Assembly: GCA_001897075.1 (NCBI GenBank)
Contig: MKRZ01000079.1
Span: 1-37,299, forward strand
Length of the DNA: 37,299 nt
Source of the DNA: Mesorhizobium sp. 61-13
Lineage (GTDB): Bacteria > Pseudomonadota > Alphaproteobacteria > Rhizobiales > Rhizobiaceae
Direction of reading: 5' to 3'
This document shows positions 28,592 to 36,869 of the stretch, one piece after another; within the stretch, counting starts at the first letter, position 1, and each line of letters starts with the position of its first letter. The position numbers were made by a program, and so were the translations under genes. Below the pieces are notes generated by a model. That model ran no database searches. It was not told the origin of the DNA and saw only the letters and a program-made list of their open reading frames with translations.

Positions 28592-29044
28592 TTGCTCGAC
28601 GATCTGTTCGTCGCTTCCGAAAGCGAGGAAGAGACTGCGCCCAAGCCGTCGGTTGCGTTCGATTACCTTGCTGTTGTCGATGAACTGCATTCCGGCCGGA
28701 TCAAGGTTTCAGAGGAAGCGCTGGCGGCGCAGTACCGGGAAAGCGGGCACGACCTTGCTGCCGAATTTGCCGCCTTGCTGGACCAGGCCAGAATTGCGCT
28801 GGCGGGTGAAACACCGAACCAGCAGGAAAAACTGCCGCCTATAGATCCTGAATCGATTGCCGCCGAGCTTGGCCTTGGCCAACCGGGTGCCGACTACGGA
28901 CAGTTGCGCCGCAGCTTCGCCTTTGCCAATCACCCCGACCGGGTTCCGCAGCATTTGCGCCAAAGGGCGATGATCCGCATGCAGGTTGCGAACATGCTGA
29001 TCGACGAGGCCAAGCGCAAGGCGACGGCTGGTCGGCGCAAGTAA
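28592..29044 (+). CDS. J-domain-like protein, start codon uncertain
   Basis: A protein of at least 150 residues. The C-terminal region DYGQLRRSFAFANHPDRVPQHLRQRAMIRMQVANMLIDEAKRK resembles a J-domain with the HPD tripeptide, which stimulates DnaK-type chaperones. The N-terminal part is acidic and helical. The first canonical start in frame is TTG at 28592, which has no ribosome site. The frame stays open upstream and the residues GTGVKRDFAS look like protein; a strong GGGGAGG lies 5 nt before an ATC codon at 28559 in that frame. The real start may be ATC, or a mutated ATG. Confidence 0.75.
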   Translation: MLDDLFVASESEEETAPKPSVAFDYLAVVDELHSGRIKVSEEALAAQYRESGHDLAAEFAALLDQARIALAGETPNQQEKLPPIDPESIAAELGLGQPGADYGQLRRSFAFANHPDRVPQHLRQRAMIRMQVANMLIDEAKRKATAGRRK

Positions 29045-29157
29045 ACTTTTCGTATTTTGATGAACGGATAGGACGGGCTTGGACCGTCCGCGCGATTTGC
29101 CTATGTTATGGGGCATCCAGAGGCGCGACCGCGCCGGATTTTCCGATGGAGTTGTTC

Positions 29158-30213
29158 ATGAAATTAAGCCGCCTCGGCCGGACGGACCTGGCCGTGTCGA
29201 AAATCTGTCTCGGTTCGATGACCTGGGGCCAGCAGAATACGGAAGCCGAGGGCCATGCACAGATGGATCTGGCCTTTGAACGCGGCGTGAACTTCATCGA
29301 TACCGCAGAGCTTTATCCGATACCGCCGAAGGCCGAGACACAGGGCAGGACCGAGCGAACGATCGGCACCTGGCTGAAGGCCAAGGGCACCCGCGACAAG
29401 ATTGTGCTGGCCTCCAAGGTGGTGGGCCGGACGGCCAACGGGTGGTTTCGCGACGGACGACCCTCGAGGCTGGTTCGCGCCGACATTTTCGACGCGGTGG
29501 AAAAATCACTGGCCAGGCTGGGGACCGACTACATTGATCTCTACCAGATACATTGGCCGGACCGGGAGGTGCCGTGGGGATCGAACCCAACCCGCGTCGG
29601 CGTTCAATCTCAGGCCGGCAAGGCGGATCGCGGCACGCCGATTGCAGAAACGCTGGCGGTGTTTGACGAACTGGTAAAGCAGGGCAAGATCAGGCACTTC
29701 GGCCTGTCGAACGAGAGTTCGTGGGGCGTAATGAAGTTCCTTGCCGAGGCCGACAAAGGCATTGGTCCGCGCCCGGTGTCGCTGCAGAACGCCTACAATT
29801 TTCTCAACCGGACATTCGAGGTCAATCTGGCCGAAGTGTGCGCTTTCGAAGAGGTGTCGCTGCTTGCCTATTCACCGCTGGGGCAGGGCTATCTGACGGG
29901 CAAGTACGACCACGGCGCGCGGCCGGCAGGATCACGCTCCCAGCTTTTCAATCGTGGGCAGCGCTATGAGACGCCGAACGCGGCGGCGGTCCAGCTCGAG
30001 TACAACGAGCTGGCGCGCTCGTTCGGCCTGGAGCCGGCACTGTTTGCCAATGCCTATGTCTCGTCCCGGCCATTCGTGGCGTCCAACATCATTGGCGCAA
30101 CGGCAATCTGGCAACTGGAGATGGCGCTGTCTTCGGTCGATGTGACATGGACAGATGAGATGCAGAAAGCCGTCGATGCAATTCATCAGCGTGTCGGCAA
30201 TCCGTGTCCTTGA
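29158..30213 (+). CDS. aldo/keto reductase (Tas-like)
   Basis: A 351-residue NADPH-dependent aldo/keto reductase. The catalytic tetrad is Asp48 and Tyr53 (FIDTAELYPIPP), Lys87 (LASKVVG) and His132 (DLYQIHWPDRE). The long insertion after the tetrad and the phrase GSMTWGQQNTEAEGHAQMD match the E. coli Tas group. The substrate is unknown. The ATG at 29158 is chosen over 29146 because a GGAG site lies 6 nt upstream and the family starts MKLSRLG/TDL. The cysteine desulfurase-like gene follows 37 bp later and may be cotranscribed. Confidence 0.93.
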   Translation: MKLSRLGRTDLAVSKICLGSMTWGQQNTEAEGHAQMDLAFERGVNFIDTAELYPIPPKAETQGRTERTIGTWLKAKGTRDKIVLASKVVGRTANGWFRDGRPSRLVRADIFDAVEKSLARLGTDYIDLYQIHWPDREVPWGSNPTRVGVQSQAGKADRGTPIAETLAVFDELVKQGKIRHFGLSNESSWGVMKFLAEADKGIGPRPVSLQNAYNFLNRTFEVNLAEVCAFEEVSLLAYSPLGQGYLTGKYDHGARPAGSRSQLFNRGQRYETPNAAAVQLEYNELARSFGLEPALFANAYVSSRPFVASNIIGATAIWQLEMALSSVDVTWTDEMQKAVDAIHQRVGNPCP

Positions 30214-30250
30214 CGCGGTTGCGGCGCTGAATGGTGTGAGGGGAGAGACC

Positions 30251-31513
30251 ATGGGATTTTCAGTCGATGCAGTGCGCGGCCGGTTTCCGGCGCTGAACCT
30301 TGCCGACAAGGGCAAGAGACGGATTTACCTGGACAATCCGGCCGGCACGCAGGTGCCGCAGGTGGTTGCAGACGCCGTAGCGCGCTGCCTTTTGACCACC
30401 AATGCCAATCTCGGCGGCTATTTCGAGACGACCGTGGCGGCAGGCAAGGTCGTTGATGACGCGCATCAGGCGACGGCCGATTTCCTCGGCGCTTCGACGC
30501 CGGAGGAGATCATCATCGGCGCCAACATGACGACGCTGACCTACCATATGTCGCGCACGCTCGGCCGCGATTTCAAGGCGGGCGACGAGATCGTGCTGAC
30601 CCGCATGGACCACGAAGGCAACGTGTCGCCCTGGCTGCAACTGGCGGAAGATCGCGGGCTGACGGTGCGCTGGGTGCCTTTCGACCAGCAAAGCTGGCAG
30701 GTCGAGGAGCAGGCGCTGGCAGCCGTGCTGAGCGACAGGACAAGGCTGGTGGCGCTGAACTACGCCTCGAACCTGACCGGCTCGATCAACAACGTGAAGG
30801 CGCTGACGCGGCTGGCGAAGCAGGCAGGCGCGCTGGTTTATGTCGATGCGGTGCAGTTTGCGCCGCACGGACTGGTCGATGTGCAGGACATTGGCTGCGA
30901 CTTCCTCGCCTGCTCGGCCTACAAATTCTTCGGACCGCATCTCGGCGTCCTGTGGGGAAGGCACGATGTGATCGACGCGCTGACGCCCTACAAGTGCCGC
31001 TGTTCGTCTAACGGCCTGCCGGAGCGGTTCGAGACCGGGACGCCGCAGGTTGAACTGCTGGCCGGACTTTCGGCGGCGGTCGGTTATTTCGAGGAACTGG
31101 GCGCATCGGTGGGTGAGAAGGGTACGCGTCGCGCGAAGATCGCGGCGGCCTACAAGGCGTCGATTGCTTACGAGAACCCGCTGGCGCAGAAGCTGATCGA
31201 CGGGCTGTCGGATATTGCCGGCCTGACCGTCCAAGGCATCACCGATCCGGCACGGCTTAAGCATCGTGTACCGACGGTGTCGTTCACGGTGGACGGCATT
31301 TCGCCGGAGAGCATTGTGCGGCAGATGAATGCCGAGAACATCTTCCTCTGGTCAGGCCACAACTACGCTTGGGAAGTTGTGCACCAGCTCGGCATACCGG
31401 CGGACGATGGCGTCGTGCGCATCGGTATAGCTCACTACAACACGGCCGGCGAGATCGACGAGACGCTGGAAAGCGTGTACCGGACCATCGCCATGCTGCG
31501 CCAGCAGCGCTAG
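30251..31513 (+). CDS. cysteine desulfurase-like aminotransferase class V protein
   Basis: A 420-residue PLP enzyme of the class V fold. IYLDNPAGTQVPQVVADAV and TNANLGGYFETT open the protein; the PLP site is Asp199 and Gln202 in VYVDAVQFAPHG with the Schiff-base Lys225 in CSAYKFFGPHLG. It matches the subgroup annotated as cysteine desulfurase-like (TIGR01976), whose reaction is unproven; the usual catalytic Cys loop of IscS/SufS is not obvious. A GGGGAGAG site precedes the ATG at 30251. It ends 9 bp from the convergent deacetylase gene. Confidence 0.88.
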   Translation: MGFSVDAVRGRFPALNLADKGKRRIYLDNPAGTQVPQVVADAVARCLLTTNANLGGYFETTVAAGKVVDDAHQATADFLGASTPEEIIIGANMTTLTYHMSRTLGRDFKAGDEIVLTRMDHEGNVSPWLQLAEDRGLTVRWVPFDQQSWQVEEQALAAVLSDRTRLVALNYASNLTGSINNVKALTRLAKQAGALVYVDAVQFAPHGLVDVQDIGCDFLACSAYKFFGPHLGVLWGRHDVIDALTPYKCRCSSNGLPERFETGTPQVELLAGLSAAVGYFEELGASVGEKGTRRAKIAAAYKASIAYENPLAQKLIDGLSDIAGLTVQGITDPARLKHRVPTVSFTVDGISPESIVRQMNAENIFLWSGHNYAWEVVHQLGIPADDGVVRIGIAHYNTAGEIDETLESVYRTIAMLRQQR

Positions 31514-31522
31514 GTTTTGGCC

Positions 31523-32560
31523 CTAGGCAGGGCCTTTCACCTTGCTGCCGAAGCCGGTCAGGAACGCGGTGAGGTTGTCGCCGAGCGCATCGCAAAGGTA
31601 ACCGCCTTCCTGCACGATAACCGTCGGCAACCCAAGGCCGGCGATGGCTTCGCCGATGCGGGCAAAGCCCGGCGTTGAGACGGATAGCCCGCCGAAGGGG
31701 TCGCCTTCGAAGGCATCGAGGCCGAGCGCGACCACAAGCGCCTCGGGTGCAAAGGCGCGGATGCGCTGGAAGGCGGCGTCGAGCGCTTGCAGGAATACGG
31801 CGTCGCCGGATTTGCGCGGCAAGGGCAGGTTGAGATTATAGCCGAGGCCCGGGCCTTCGCCGCGCTCGTCGGCATAGCCCCAGAAGAACGGATAGAAGCG
31901 CACCGGGTCGGCGTGAAGCGAGACGGTAAGCACATCCGGGCGCGCGTAGAAAATGCCTTGGGTGCCGTTGCCGTGGTGCAGGTCGACATCGAGGATGGCG
32001 ACGCGAGCGGCATTTTTGCGCAGCACCTGCGCGGCAATCGCCGAATTGTTGAAGAAGCAGAAGCCGCCGGCGACATCGGCAAAGGCGTGGTGACCGGGCG
32101 GGCGGCAAAGCGCATAGGCAGCTGGTTGGCCGGACAGCACCGCCTCGGCGGTTTCGACAGCGCTCCAGGCGCTCCACAGCGCACTTTCCCAGGTTCCGGC
32201 AGAGATTGGGCAGGCGGTGTCGGCCATGTGATAGCCGGCCTGGCCGACAGCGGAGGCGGGATACGAGCCGCCGCGCGCAATCGGGTGGATATTGGGAATG
32301 ACTTCAGCGGACGCACCTTCGATGCGCTGCCAACGCTCGAAAATGTGCTCGAGGAAATCGAGATATTCCGGCGTGTGGATTGCCGCCACGGGTCCGAAGC
32401 CGTGGTTGCGCGGGCGCTCGATGGAGCAGCCGGCTGCTTTGGCACCGGCGAGCAGGCGTTCGACGCGCTCCGGCTGCTCAGGATTGGGTTGCGGCGCGCC
32501 GCTGGAGAGGAAGGCCTTCGGGTCATGGCGCTTTTGCTCTGCAGCGTAGAAGGCTTTCAT
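31523..32560 (-). CDS. acetylpolyamine amidohydrolase / class II histone-deacetylase family
   Basis: A 345-residue zinc amidohydrolase. The His pair His157-His158 lies in CRPPGHHAF, and the zinc ligands are Asp193 and His195 (DVDLHHGNGT) and Asp282 (GLDAFEGDPFGG). The spacing and length closely match the polyamine deacetylase AphA of Mycoplana, and HADPVRFYPFFWGYADERGEG carries the loop typical of that group. It should release acetate from N-acetylated diamines or polyamines in the cytosol. Its ATG overlaps the stop of the GNAT gene (ATGA). It is the last gene of a four-gene operon. Confidence 0.92.
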   Translation of the reverse strand: MKAFYAAEQKRHDPKAFLSSGAPQPNPEQPERVERLLAGAKAAGCSIERPRNHGFGPVAAIHTPEYLDFLEHIFERWQRIEGASAEVIPNIHPIARGGSYPASAVGQAGYHMADTACPISAGTWESALWSAWSAVETAEAVLSGQPAAYALCRPPGHHAFADVAGGFCFFNNSAIAAQVLRKNAARVAILDVDLHHGNGTQGIFYARPDVLTVSLHADPVRFYPFFWGYADERGEGPGLGYNLNLPLPRKSGDAVFLQALDAAFQRIRAFAPEALVVALGLDAFEGDPFGGLSVSTPGFARIGEAIAGLGLPTVIVQEGGYLCDALGDNLTAFLTGFGSKVKGPA

Positions 32561-33060
32561 GCGTTTTCCTCGTCGTCTTCGCTGCCGGCAAATGCCAGGA
32601 GGGCGTCGTCCATGAAGTTGTAGACGTGGTCGTCGTCCCGCTCCATGCCGATGCGTTGGTAGAAGCGCTGCGCGGTGACGTTGGCGAGGTCCACCTGAAG
32701 CTCGATGTAGGCACCGCCCTGACCGACAACCTCGCGCGCCAGACGGCGCAGAAGCCTTTTGCCGAGGTTCATGCCGCGGAAGCGTTCGGCTACGAACAGG
32801 TCCTGTACATAGGCTCCGGGCTTGCCTCGCCAAGTCGAATAGATAGGGAAATACAGGCACATACCGGCGAATTCTGAATCGATTTCCACGATCAGGGTCG
32901 AAAAGCGCGGCTGCGCGCCAAAGCCGTCGCGACGAATGTCGTCAACGGTACTGGTAATCTTGTGCGGCTTACCGATGGTGTGGCCTATGCCGAGCAACGC
33001 GGCGTGGATCGCCTCGGCGTCCTCGATCTGGGCAGGGCGTATCGTGAAGCGCTCAGCCAT
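32557..33060 (-). CDS. GNAT N-acetyltransferase, diamine acetyltransferase-like
   Basis: A 167-residue GNAT enzyme. The segment YFPIYSTWRGKPGAYVQDLFVAERFRG resembles the FxxYSTWxG...L(E/Q)DLYV signature of spermidine/spermine and thialysine acetyltransferases. The acetyl-CoA loop is RFRGMNLGKRLL, and ANVTAQRFYQRIGM closes the fold. The N-terminus MAERFTIRPAQIEDAEAIHAALLGIG is typical. It overlaps the aminotransferase stop by eight bases and the deacetylase start by four. A small amine substrate is likely from sequence and context; specificity is inferred. Confidence 0.87.
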   Translation of the reverse strand: MAERFTIRPAQIEDAEAIHAALLGIGHTIGKPHKITSTVDDIRRDGFGAQPRFSTLIVEIDSEFAGMCLYFPIYSTWRGKPGAYVQDLFVAERFRGMNLGKRLLRRLAREVVGQGGAYIELQVDLANVTAQRFYQRIGMERDDDHVYNFMDDALLAFAGSEDDEENA

Positions 33061-34438
33061 TGACGGGCAGGTCGAGTTCGCGGGCGAGGACGGCAAGCGA
33101 GTCACCGAGGATGGCGACCATCTCGCCGACCTGCACGGCGGTGATGATGAGCGGCGGTGCGAGGATGAAATTGTCAACCTCGACGCCGTCGCCCCGGATA
33201 CGGCGCGAATAGATGATCAGGCCACGCTCATAGGCGAGGTCGAGCAGCCGCTGGTTGGCGTTGAGCTTCTTGGGAAGCGGCGCGAAGGTGATGGGATCGG
33301 CCACCATGTCGGCACCGATCAGCAGGCCCTTGCCGCGAATGCCGGCGATGAAGGGGAAACGCTGGGCAAGGCCGTGAAGTTCGGCAACCAGAAGATCGCC
33401 CATGGCGGCGGCGTTGGCCTCACAGCCCAGCCGTTCCATTTCGGAAAGCACGGCGACGCCGGCTGCACAGGCAAGCGGATTGCCGGCATAGGTGTAGCCA
33501 TGCTGGAAGCCGCCCATGTCGAGGACGGGCGTTACAACGCGCCGCGATGCAGCCATTGCGCCAAGCGGTGCGTAGCCTGAGCCGATACCCTTGGACATGG
33601 TTATGATATCGGGCCGGCAGTCCCAGTGGTCGCCGCCGAGATAGCGGCCGGTACGCGCAGCGCCCGACATCACTTCGTCATGGATGAGCAGGATGCCGTA
33701 TTTGTCGCAAATCTCGCGGATGCGGGCGAAATAGCTGTCCGGCGGGACAAGCGCCGCCGTGGCAGCGCCGCCGATTGGTTCCATGATGAAGGCGACGACG
33801 CTTTCTGGCCCTTCGGCAAGGATTTTCTCCTCCAGCATGTCGGCGTAGCGCAGCCCGCGCTGTTCCATCGAAAGGTTGTCGTGGTCGCGATAGGCGGTCG
33901 GTGCCGGGATCGCCGGCATCGGCTGGATCTGCGGGGAAAAGGTTTCGGTCAAGGCGAGGTCGCCGGTGACGCCGAGCGCGCCCATTGTGCCGCCATGATA
34001 GGATGGAAAGCGGCAGATAACCTTCCAGCGCTTAGGCTGGCCGGTCGCGACAGCCCATTGGCGCGCGAGCTTTATCGCCGATTCCACAGCTTCCGAGCCG
34101 CCGGAGACGAAGAAGATGCGGTCGAGATCGCCCGGCATTTTCTCGGCAAGACGTCGCGCCAATTCCTCGGCCGGCTCGTTTTCGAAATGCAGGCGATAGG
34201 CGAAGGTGGTCTTGTCCATCTGCCGCTGCATCGCTTCGATAACGGTTCGGTTGCCGTGGCCGATGTTGGAAACCATCGGACCGCTGGAACCATCGATGAA
34301 GCGGCGGCCATCCTGCGTCCAGAAGTAGATGCCCTCGGCACGGTCAACGAGCGGCCGGCGCAGTCGTGTCACGTAGAAGAGATGCGACGGCGCGCGCGCT
34401 GCTTCAGTCGAGGTGGAAGGTTTTGCTGCTTGCGACAT
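33053..34438 (-). CDS. class III aminotransferase (omega-amino acid/diamine type)
   Basis: A 461-residue PLP-dependent aminotransferase. The phosphate-binding GGSEAVESAIKLAR, FPSYHGGTMGALGVTGD, cofactor Asp254 in LIHDEVMSGAARTG, and Schiff-base Lys283 in MSKGIGSGYAPLGA are all present. Class III enzymes use omega-amino acids, diamines or their derivatives and a keto acid. Genetic coupling to an acetyltransferase and a deacetylase suggests an amine or acetylamine donor. It starts 9 bp after the stop of the dimethylformamidase-like gene. Confidence 0.92.
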   Translation of the reverse strand: MSQAAKPSTSTEAARAPSHLFYVTRLRRPLVDRAEGIYFWTQDGRRFIDGSSGPMVSNIGHGNRTVIEAMQRQMDKTTFAYRLHFENEPAEELARRLAEKMPGDLDRIFFVSGGSEAVESAIKLARQWAVATGQPKRWKVICRFPSYHGGTMGALGVTGDLALTETFSPQIQPMPAIPAPTAYRDHDNLSMEQRGLRYADMLEEKILAEGPESVVAFIMEPIGGAATAALVPPDSYFARIREICDKYGILLIHDEVMSGAARTGRYLGGDHWDCRPDIITMSKGIGSGYAPLGAMAASRRVVTPVLDMGGFQHGYTYAGNPLACAAGVAVLSEMERLGCEANAAAMGDLLVAELHGLAQRFPFIAGIRGKGLLIGADMVADPITFAPLPKKLNANQRLLDLAYERGLIIYSRRIRGDGVEVDNFILAPPLIITAVQVGEMVAILGDSLAVLARELDLPVNG

Positions 34439-34447
34439 GAAAAGACT

Positions 34448-36085
34448 CTACTTTCCGAGATAGCGATCCAGGACGTTTCTGGTGACACGTTCGACCATCG
34501 CGTCACCCCTGAGTAGGCCTGCCACCCATTCGCAACTGCCGGCATGGAAGACTTCGCCCTTGCCGCGCGGGAAATTGACGATCATGCCGTTGCCGCGCTT
34601 GACCTTGTCCAGATTGGCATCGCTGGCGCTGCCGAACAATGTTTCGGCGGAAAAGCGCCCGTCTTCATCGCCAAGGAACTGGTCTTCGGCGGCAATGTCT
34701 GCGCTTTCCTCGACCTGGCTTGCCATGCCGAGGGCAAGGATTTGCAGACCGTCGGGTGCGCCGCTGGTGGCGGTGGGGTAGGGTAGGCCGCCACGAACTT
34801 CATGCTCGAGGCCGTCCACTTCATAGCCGAAGACATGGCTTTGCGCGCCAAGCACATCGCCATAGTAGATGCCGGTTCCGGCGAAGGCCCAGTGTTCCGG
34901 ACGGTAGACGGGAAAGCCGCGCGCGCCGCGCGGCGCGCAACCGCCCCAACCGGCATAGATGCCGCGTGTCGCGTTGAGACCGAAAGTCTCTGCACCCGGC
35001 CTGCCGATTTCAGGGGCTTCCCATGAATTGGTGGCGCGGGCGACATCGCCATTTCTGTAGAAGGGGTCCTCGGCGCGGGCGCGGTATTTGTAGCAGACCT
35101 GACGCCGGCCCTGGTCTTCAAGGCGCGTCTGCCACATGAAGTTGCCCGCAAAGCGCGCGGCGTGGCCGCCATGTTCGACATAGTTGTCGACGGCGTCGCG
35201 CATTTCCCATGTCCAGTATTCGTCATGGCCAACGAAGACTATGCAATCGTAGCCGTCGAGGATTTCAGGGCCGAAATGCAGGTCGTGCTGGCTGGCGAGA
35301 TCAACTGCGTAGCCGGCGCGTTCGGCGAAGCGGAAAAAGTGGCTGTCGTAGCTTGCCCAGCCGGATGAGGTGTATTTCTTCGAATGGCCTGTCGCGTAGG
35401 CCCATTCCATATGCGGATATCGCGGCACGGTCCTAGGCGGCATCGCGACCTCCAGCGGCACGCGCGGCGCGTCCGGTGGCAAGGTCACGAAACCGCGGCA
35501 CCACGGGCGCTGTGTCGAAACCATGCAGGCATATTGGTCGCGATTTGGACCGGTGATGCCCTGATAGTGGTTGGAGCCACCCCACGTATTGTAGGCAAGC
35601 CATGTTCCGGTCGCGGCTACCTGAAGAATGCGGCCGGGTTTTTTGCCGGGGTTTGGCGCGACGATGAAGAGGTGCTGGCACCGGATCGGTTGGCCGTCGC
35701 GGCCCTCGGCCGTCAGCGTTGCCCGATAGGCGCCGGAGGGCCAGTCGCTGTCGATCTTGACCTCGTAGCTGCTTTCCCAGCCGCAACCATCGACCGAGCA
35801 TTGATCCGGCGTATCATGCCAGCGCGCAGCAATCTTTCCGGCTTTGAAAACCGCTGCTTCGTCGCCGCCGTCGCGAACGATCTCAAGACTGAATTGCGGC
35901 GCGGTCGAGCTGACGAAAAGTGCCACTGTCTCGCCGTTGCGATAGGAAAAGCGGTCGCTGTAGCACCAGATTTCGCCGCGTTCTCCATCCATGCCCGGCC
36001 ATTCGTAGGTATGACCCCGCACGGCGATGCGGCGCTGTTCCGGCGTCAGTCCAAAATCCGGGAACTCGGTCGGCAGGTTGCTCAT
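34448..36085 (-). CDS. N,N-dimethylformamidase large-subunit-like protein
   Basis: A 545-residue protein. The segments WCYSDRFSYRNGETVALFVSS, a beta-rich N-terminal part, LQVAATGTWLAYNTWGGSNHYQG, and YDCIVFVGHDEYWTWEMRDAVDNYVEHGG with GGHAARFAGNFMWQTR match the C-terminal domain family of the dimethylformamidase beta subunit (DMFA2). The true DMFase large subunit is about 760 residues and needs a small subunit, which is absent here. A hydrolytic, perhaps amidase-like role is likely, but substrate and even activity are uncertain. An AAAGG site precedes the ATG at 36085. It is the first gene of the operon. Confidence 0.8.
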   Translation of the reverse strand: MSNLPTEFPDFGLTPEQRRIAVRGHTYEWPGMDGERGEIWCYSDRFSYRNGETVALFVSSTAPQFSLEIVRDGGDEAAVFKAGKIAARWHDTPDQCSVDGCGWESSYEVKIDSDWPSGAYRATLTAEGRDGQPIRCQHLFIVAPNPGKKPGRILQVAATGTWLAYNTWGGSNHYQGITGPNRDQYACMVSTQRPWCRGFVTLPPDAPRVPLEVAMPPRTVPRYPHMEWAYATGHSKKYTSSGWASYDSHFFRFAERAGYAVDLASQHDLHFGPEILDGYDCIVFVGHDEYWTWEMRDAVDNYVEHGGHAARFAGNFMWQTRLEDQGRRQVCYKYRARAEDPFYRNGDVARATNSWEAPEIGRPGAETFGLNATRGIYAGWGGCAPRGARGFPVYRPEHWAFAGTGIYYGDVLGAQSHVFGYEVDGLEHEVRGGLPYPTATSGAPDGLQILALGMASQVEESADIAAEDQFLGDEDGRFSAETLFGSASDANLDKVKRGNGMIVNFPRGKGEVFHAGSCEWVAGLLRGDAMVERVTRNVLDRYLGK

Positions 36086-36258
36086 AGAGGCCTTTGCGGG
36101 AACTTGCAGCGCCATTTCAGCCACCCGTTTGCCCGCCGTCAAATGGAAACCGTCGGGCCAGGGATTTTGGCTTGCCGGTTGCTTCCAATGAGCGGGTTGG
36201 CCTTTTGGCCGAAACGCTTTATCCAACGTGGAGGCAACTGTTCGCCGCCGGAGACGCC

Positions 36259-36507
36259 ATGCTGAGAGTGCAGAAGGTCAAGGTCGACGACATCTATGTG
36301 CCGACAGCGCGGCGCAAGACGTTGCATCCTGAAACGGTCAGGCACCTTGCCGAGGATATCCTCGAAAACGGCATGAAAACGCCGATCCAGGTCCGCAACG
36401 ACGGCAAGCGCTATATCCTTGTCGAAGGCTTGCACCGGCTGGAAGCGGCGAAGTGGCTCGGCGAAACCGAAATCGATGCCTATCTGGTGCAGGCAAAGCG
36501 GCATTAG
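36259..36507 (+). CDS. small ParB/sulfiredoxin-fold protein
   Basis: An 82-residue protein consisting only of a ParB N-terminal-like fold: VQKVKVDDIYVPTARRKTLHPETVRHLAEDILENGMKTPIQVR, then ILVEGLHRLEAAKWLGETEIDAYLV. The GLHRLEAAK loop corresponds to the GERR box of ParB and the GCHR box of sulfiredoxins, but it lacks both the DNA-binding helices of ParB and the catalytic Cys of sulfiredoxin. A GGAGACGCC site precedes the ATG. It is divergent from the amine operon, and its role is unknown. Confidence 0.82.
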   Translation: MLRVQKVKVDDIYVPTARRKTLHPETVRHLAEDILENGMKTPIQVRNDGKRYILVEGLHRLEAAKWLGETEIDAYLVQAKRH

Positions 36508-36566
36508 ATTCGCGCTGGCGGGCTGACGCTGGCGATTTGCGTCCAAATAGCAAAAGCAGGTGCTGT

Positions 36567-36580
36567 TTGATCGCACGCAA
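36567..36580. promoter_or_regulatory. Crp/Fnr-type site TTG-N8-CAA
   Basis: TTGATCGCACGCAA fits the TTG-N8-CAA pattern used by NnrR/DNR regulators and half of an FNR box (TTGAT). It lies about 55-70 bp before the DUF1858 start, in the range for an activating site, and the gene opposite encodes a Crp/Fnr protein. A 14-bp match can occur by chance. Confidence 0.4.
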
Positions 36581-36635
36581 CGACGGCGCTCAATGGCGCG
36601 GCCAATGTCGAGCCCATCACAGACGGATTGCGGTG

Positions 36636-36869
36636 ATGGTGCCGAAACTGGATAGCAAGATGAGCATGGATGAATTGATGCGGAGATGGCCGGCAACGGT
36701 TCATGTCGCCATCAGCCATCGCCTGCTGTGCGTGGGGTGCCCGATCGGGCCGTTCCACACCATCGCCGATGCGGCTCGTGAACACGGGCTGGACGAGGCG
36801 ATGCTGCGCCGTGAATTCGAGGCGGCGATTGCTTCCGAAGACAGGCATCGCGCGAAGCTGGCGAGCTAG
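36636..36869 (+). CDS. DUF1858 family protein with CxxC motif
   Basis: A 77-residue protein of DUF1858: SMDELMRRWPATVHVAISHRLLCVGCPIGPFHTIADAAREHG. The CVGCP pair is the family hallmark; members occur beside nitrosative-stress, hybrid-cluster and denitrification genes and may bind metal or nitric oxide. Start choices are ATG at 36636 or 36660; neither has an ideal ribosome site, and GTG at 36633 is also in frame. Its stop overlaps that of the convergent regulator by four bases (CTAG). Confidence 0.85.
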   Translation: MVPKLDSKMSMDELMRRWPATVHVAISHRLLCVGCPIGPFHTIADAAREHGLDEAMLRREFEAAIASEDRHRAKLAS

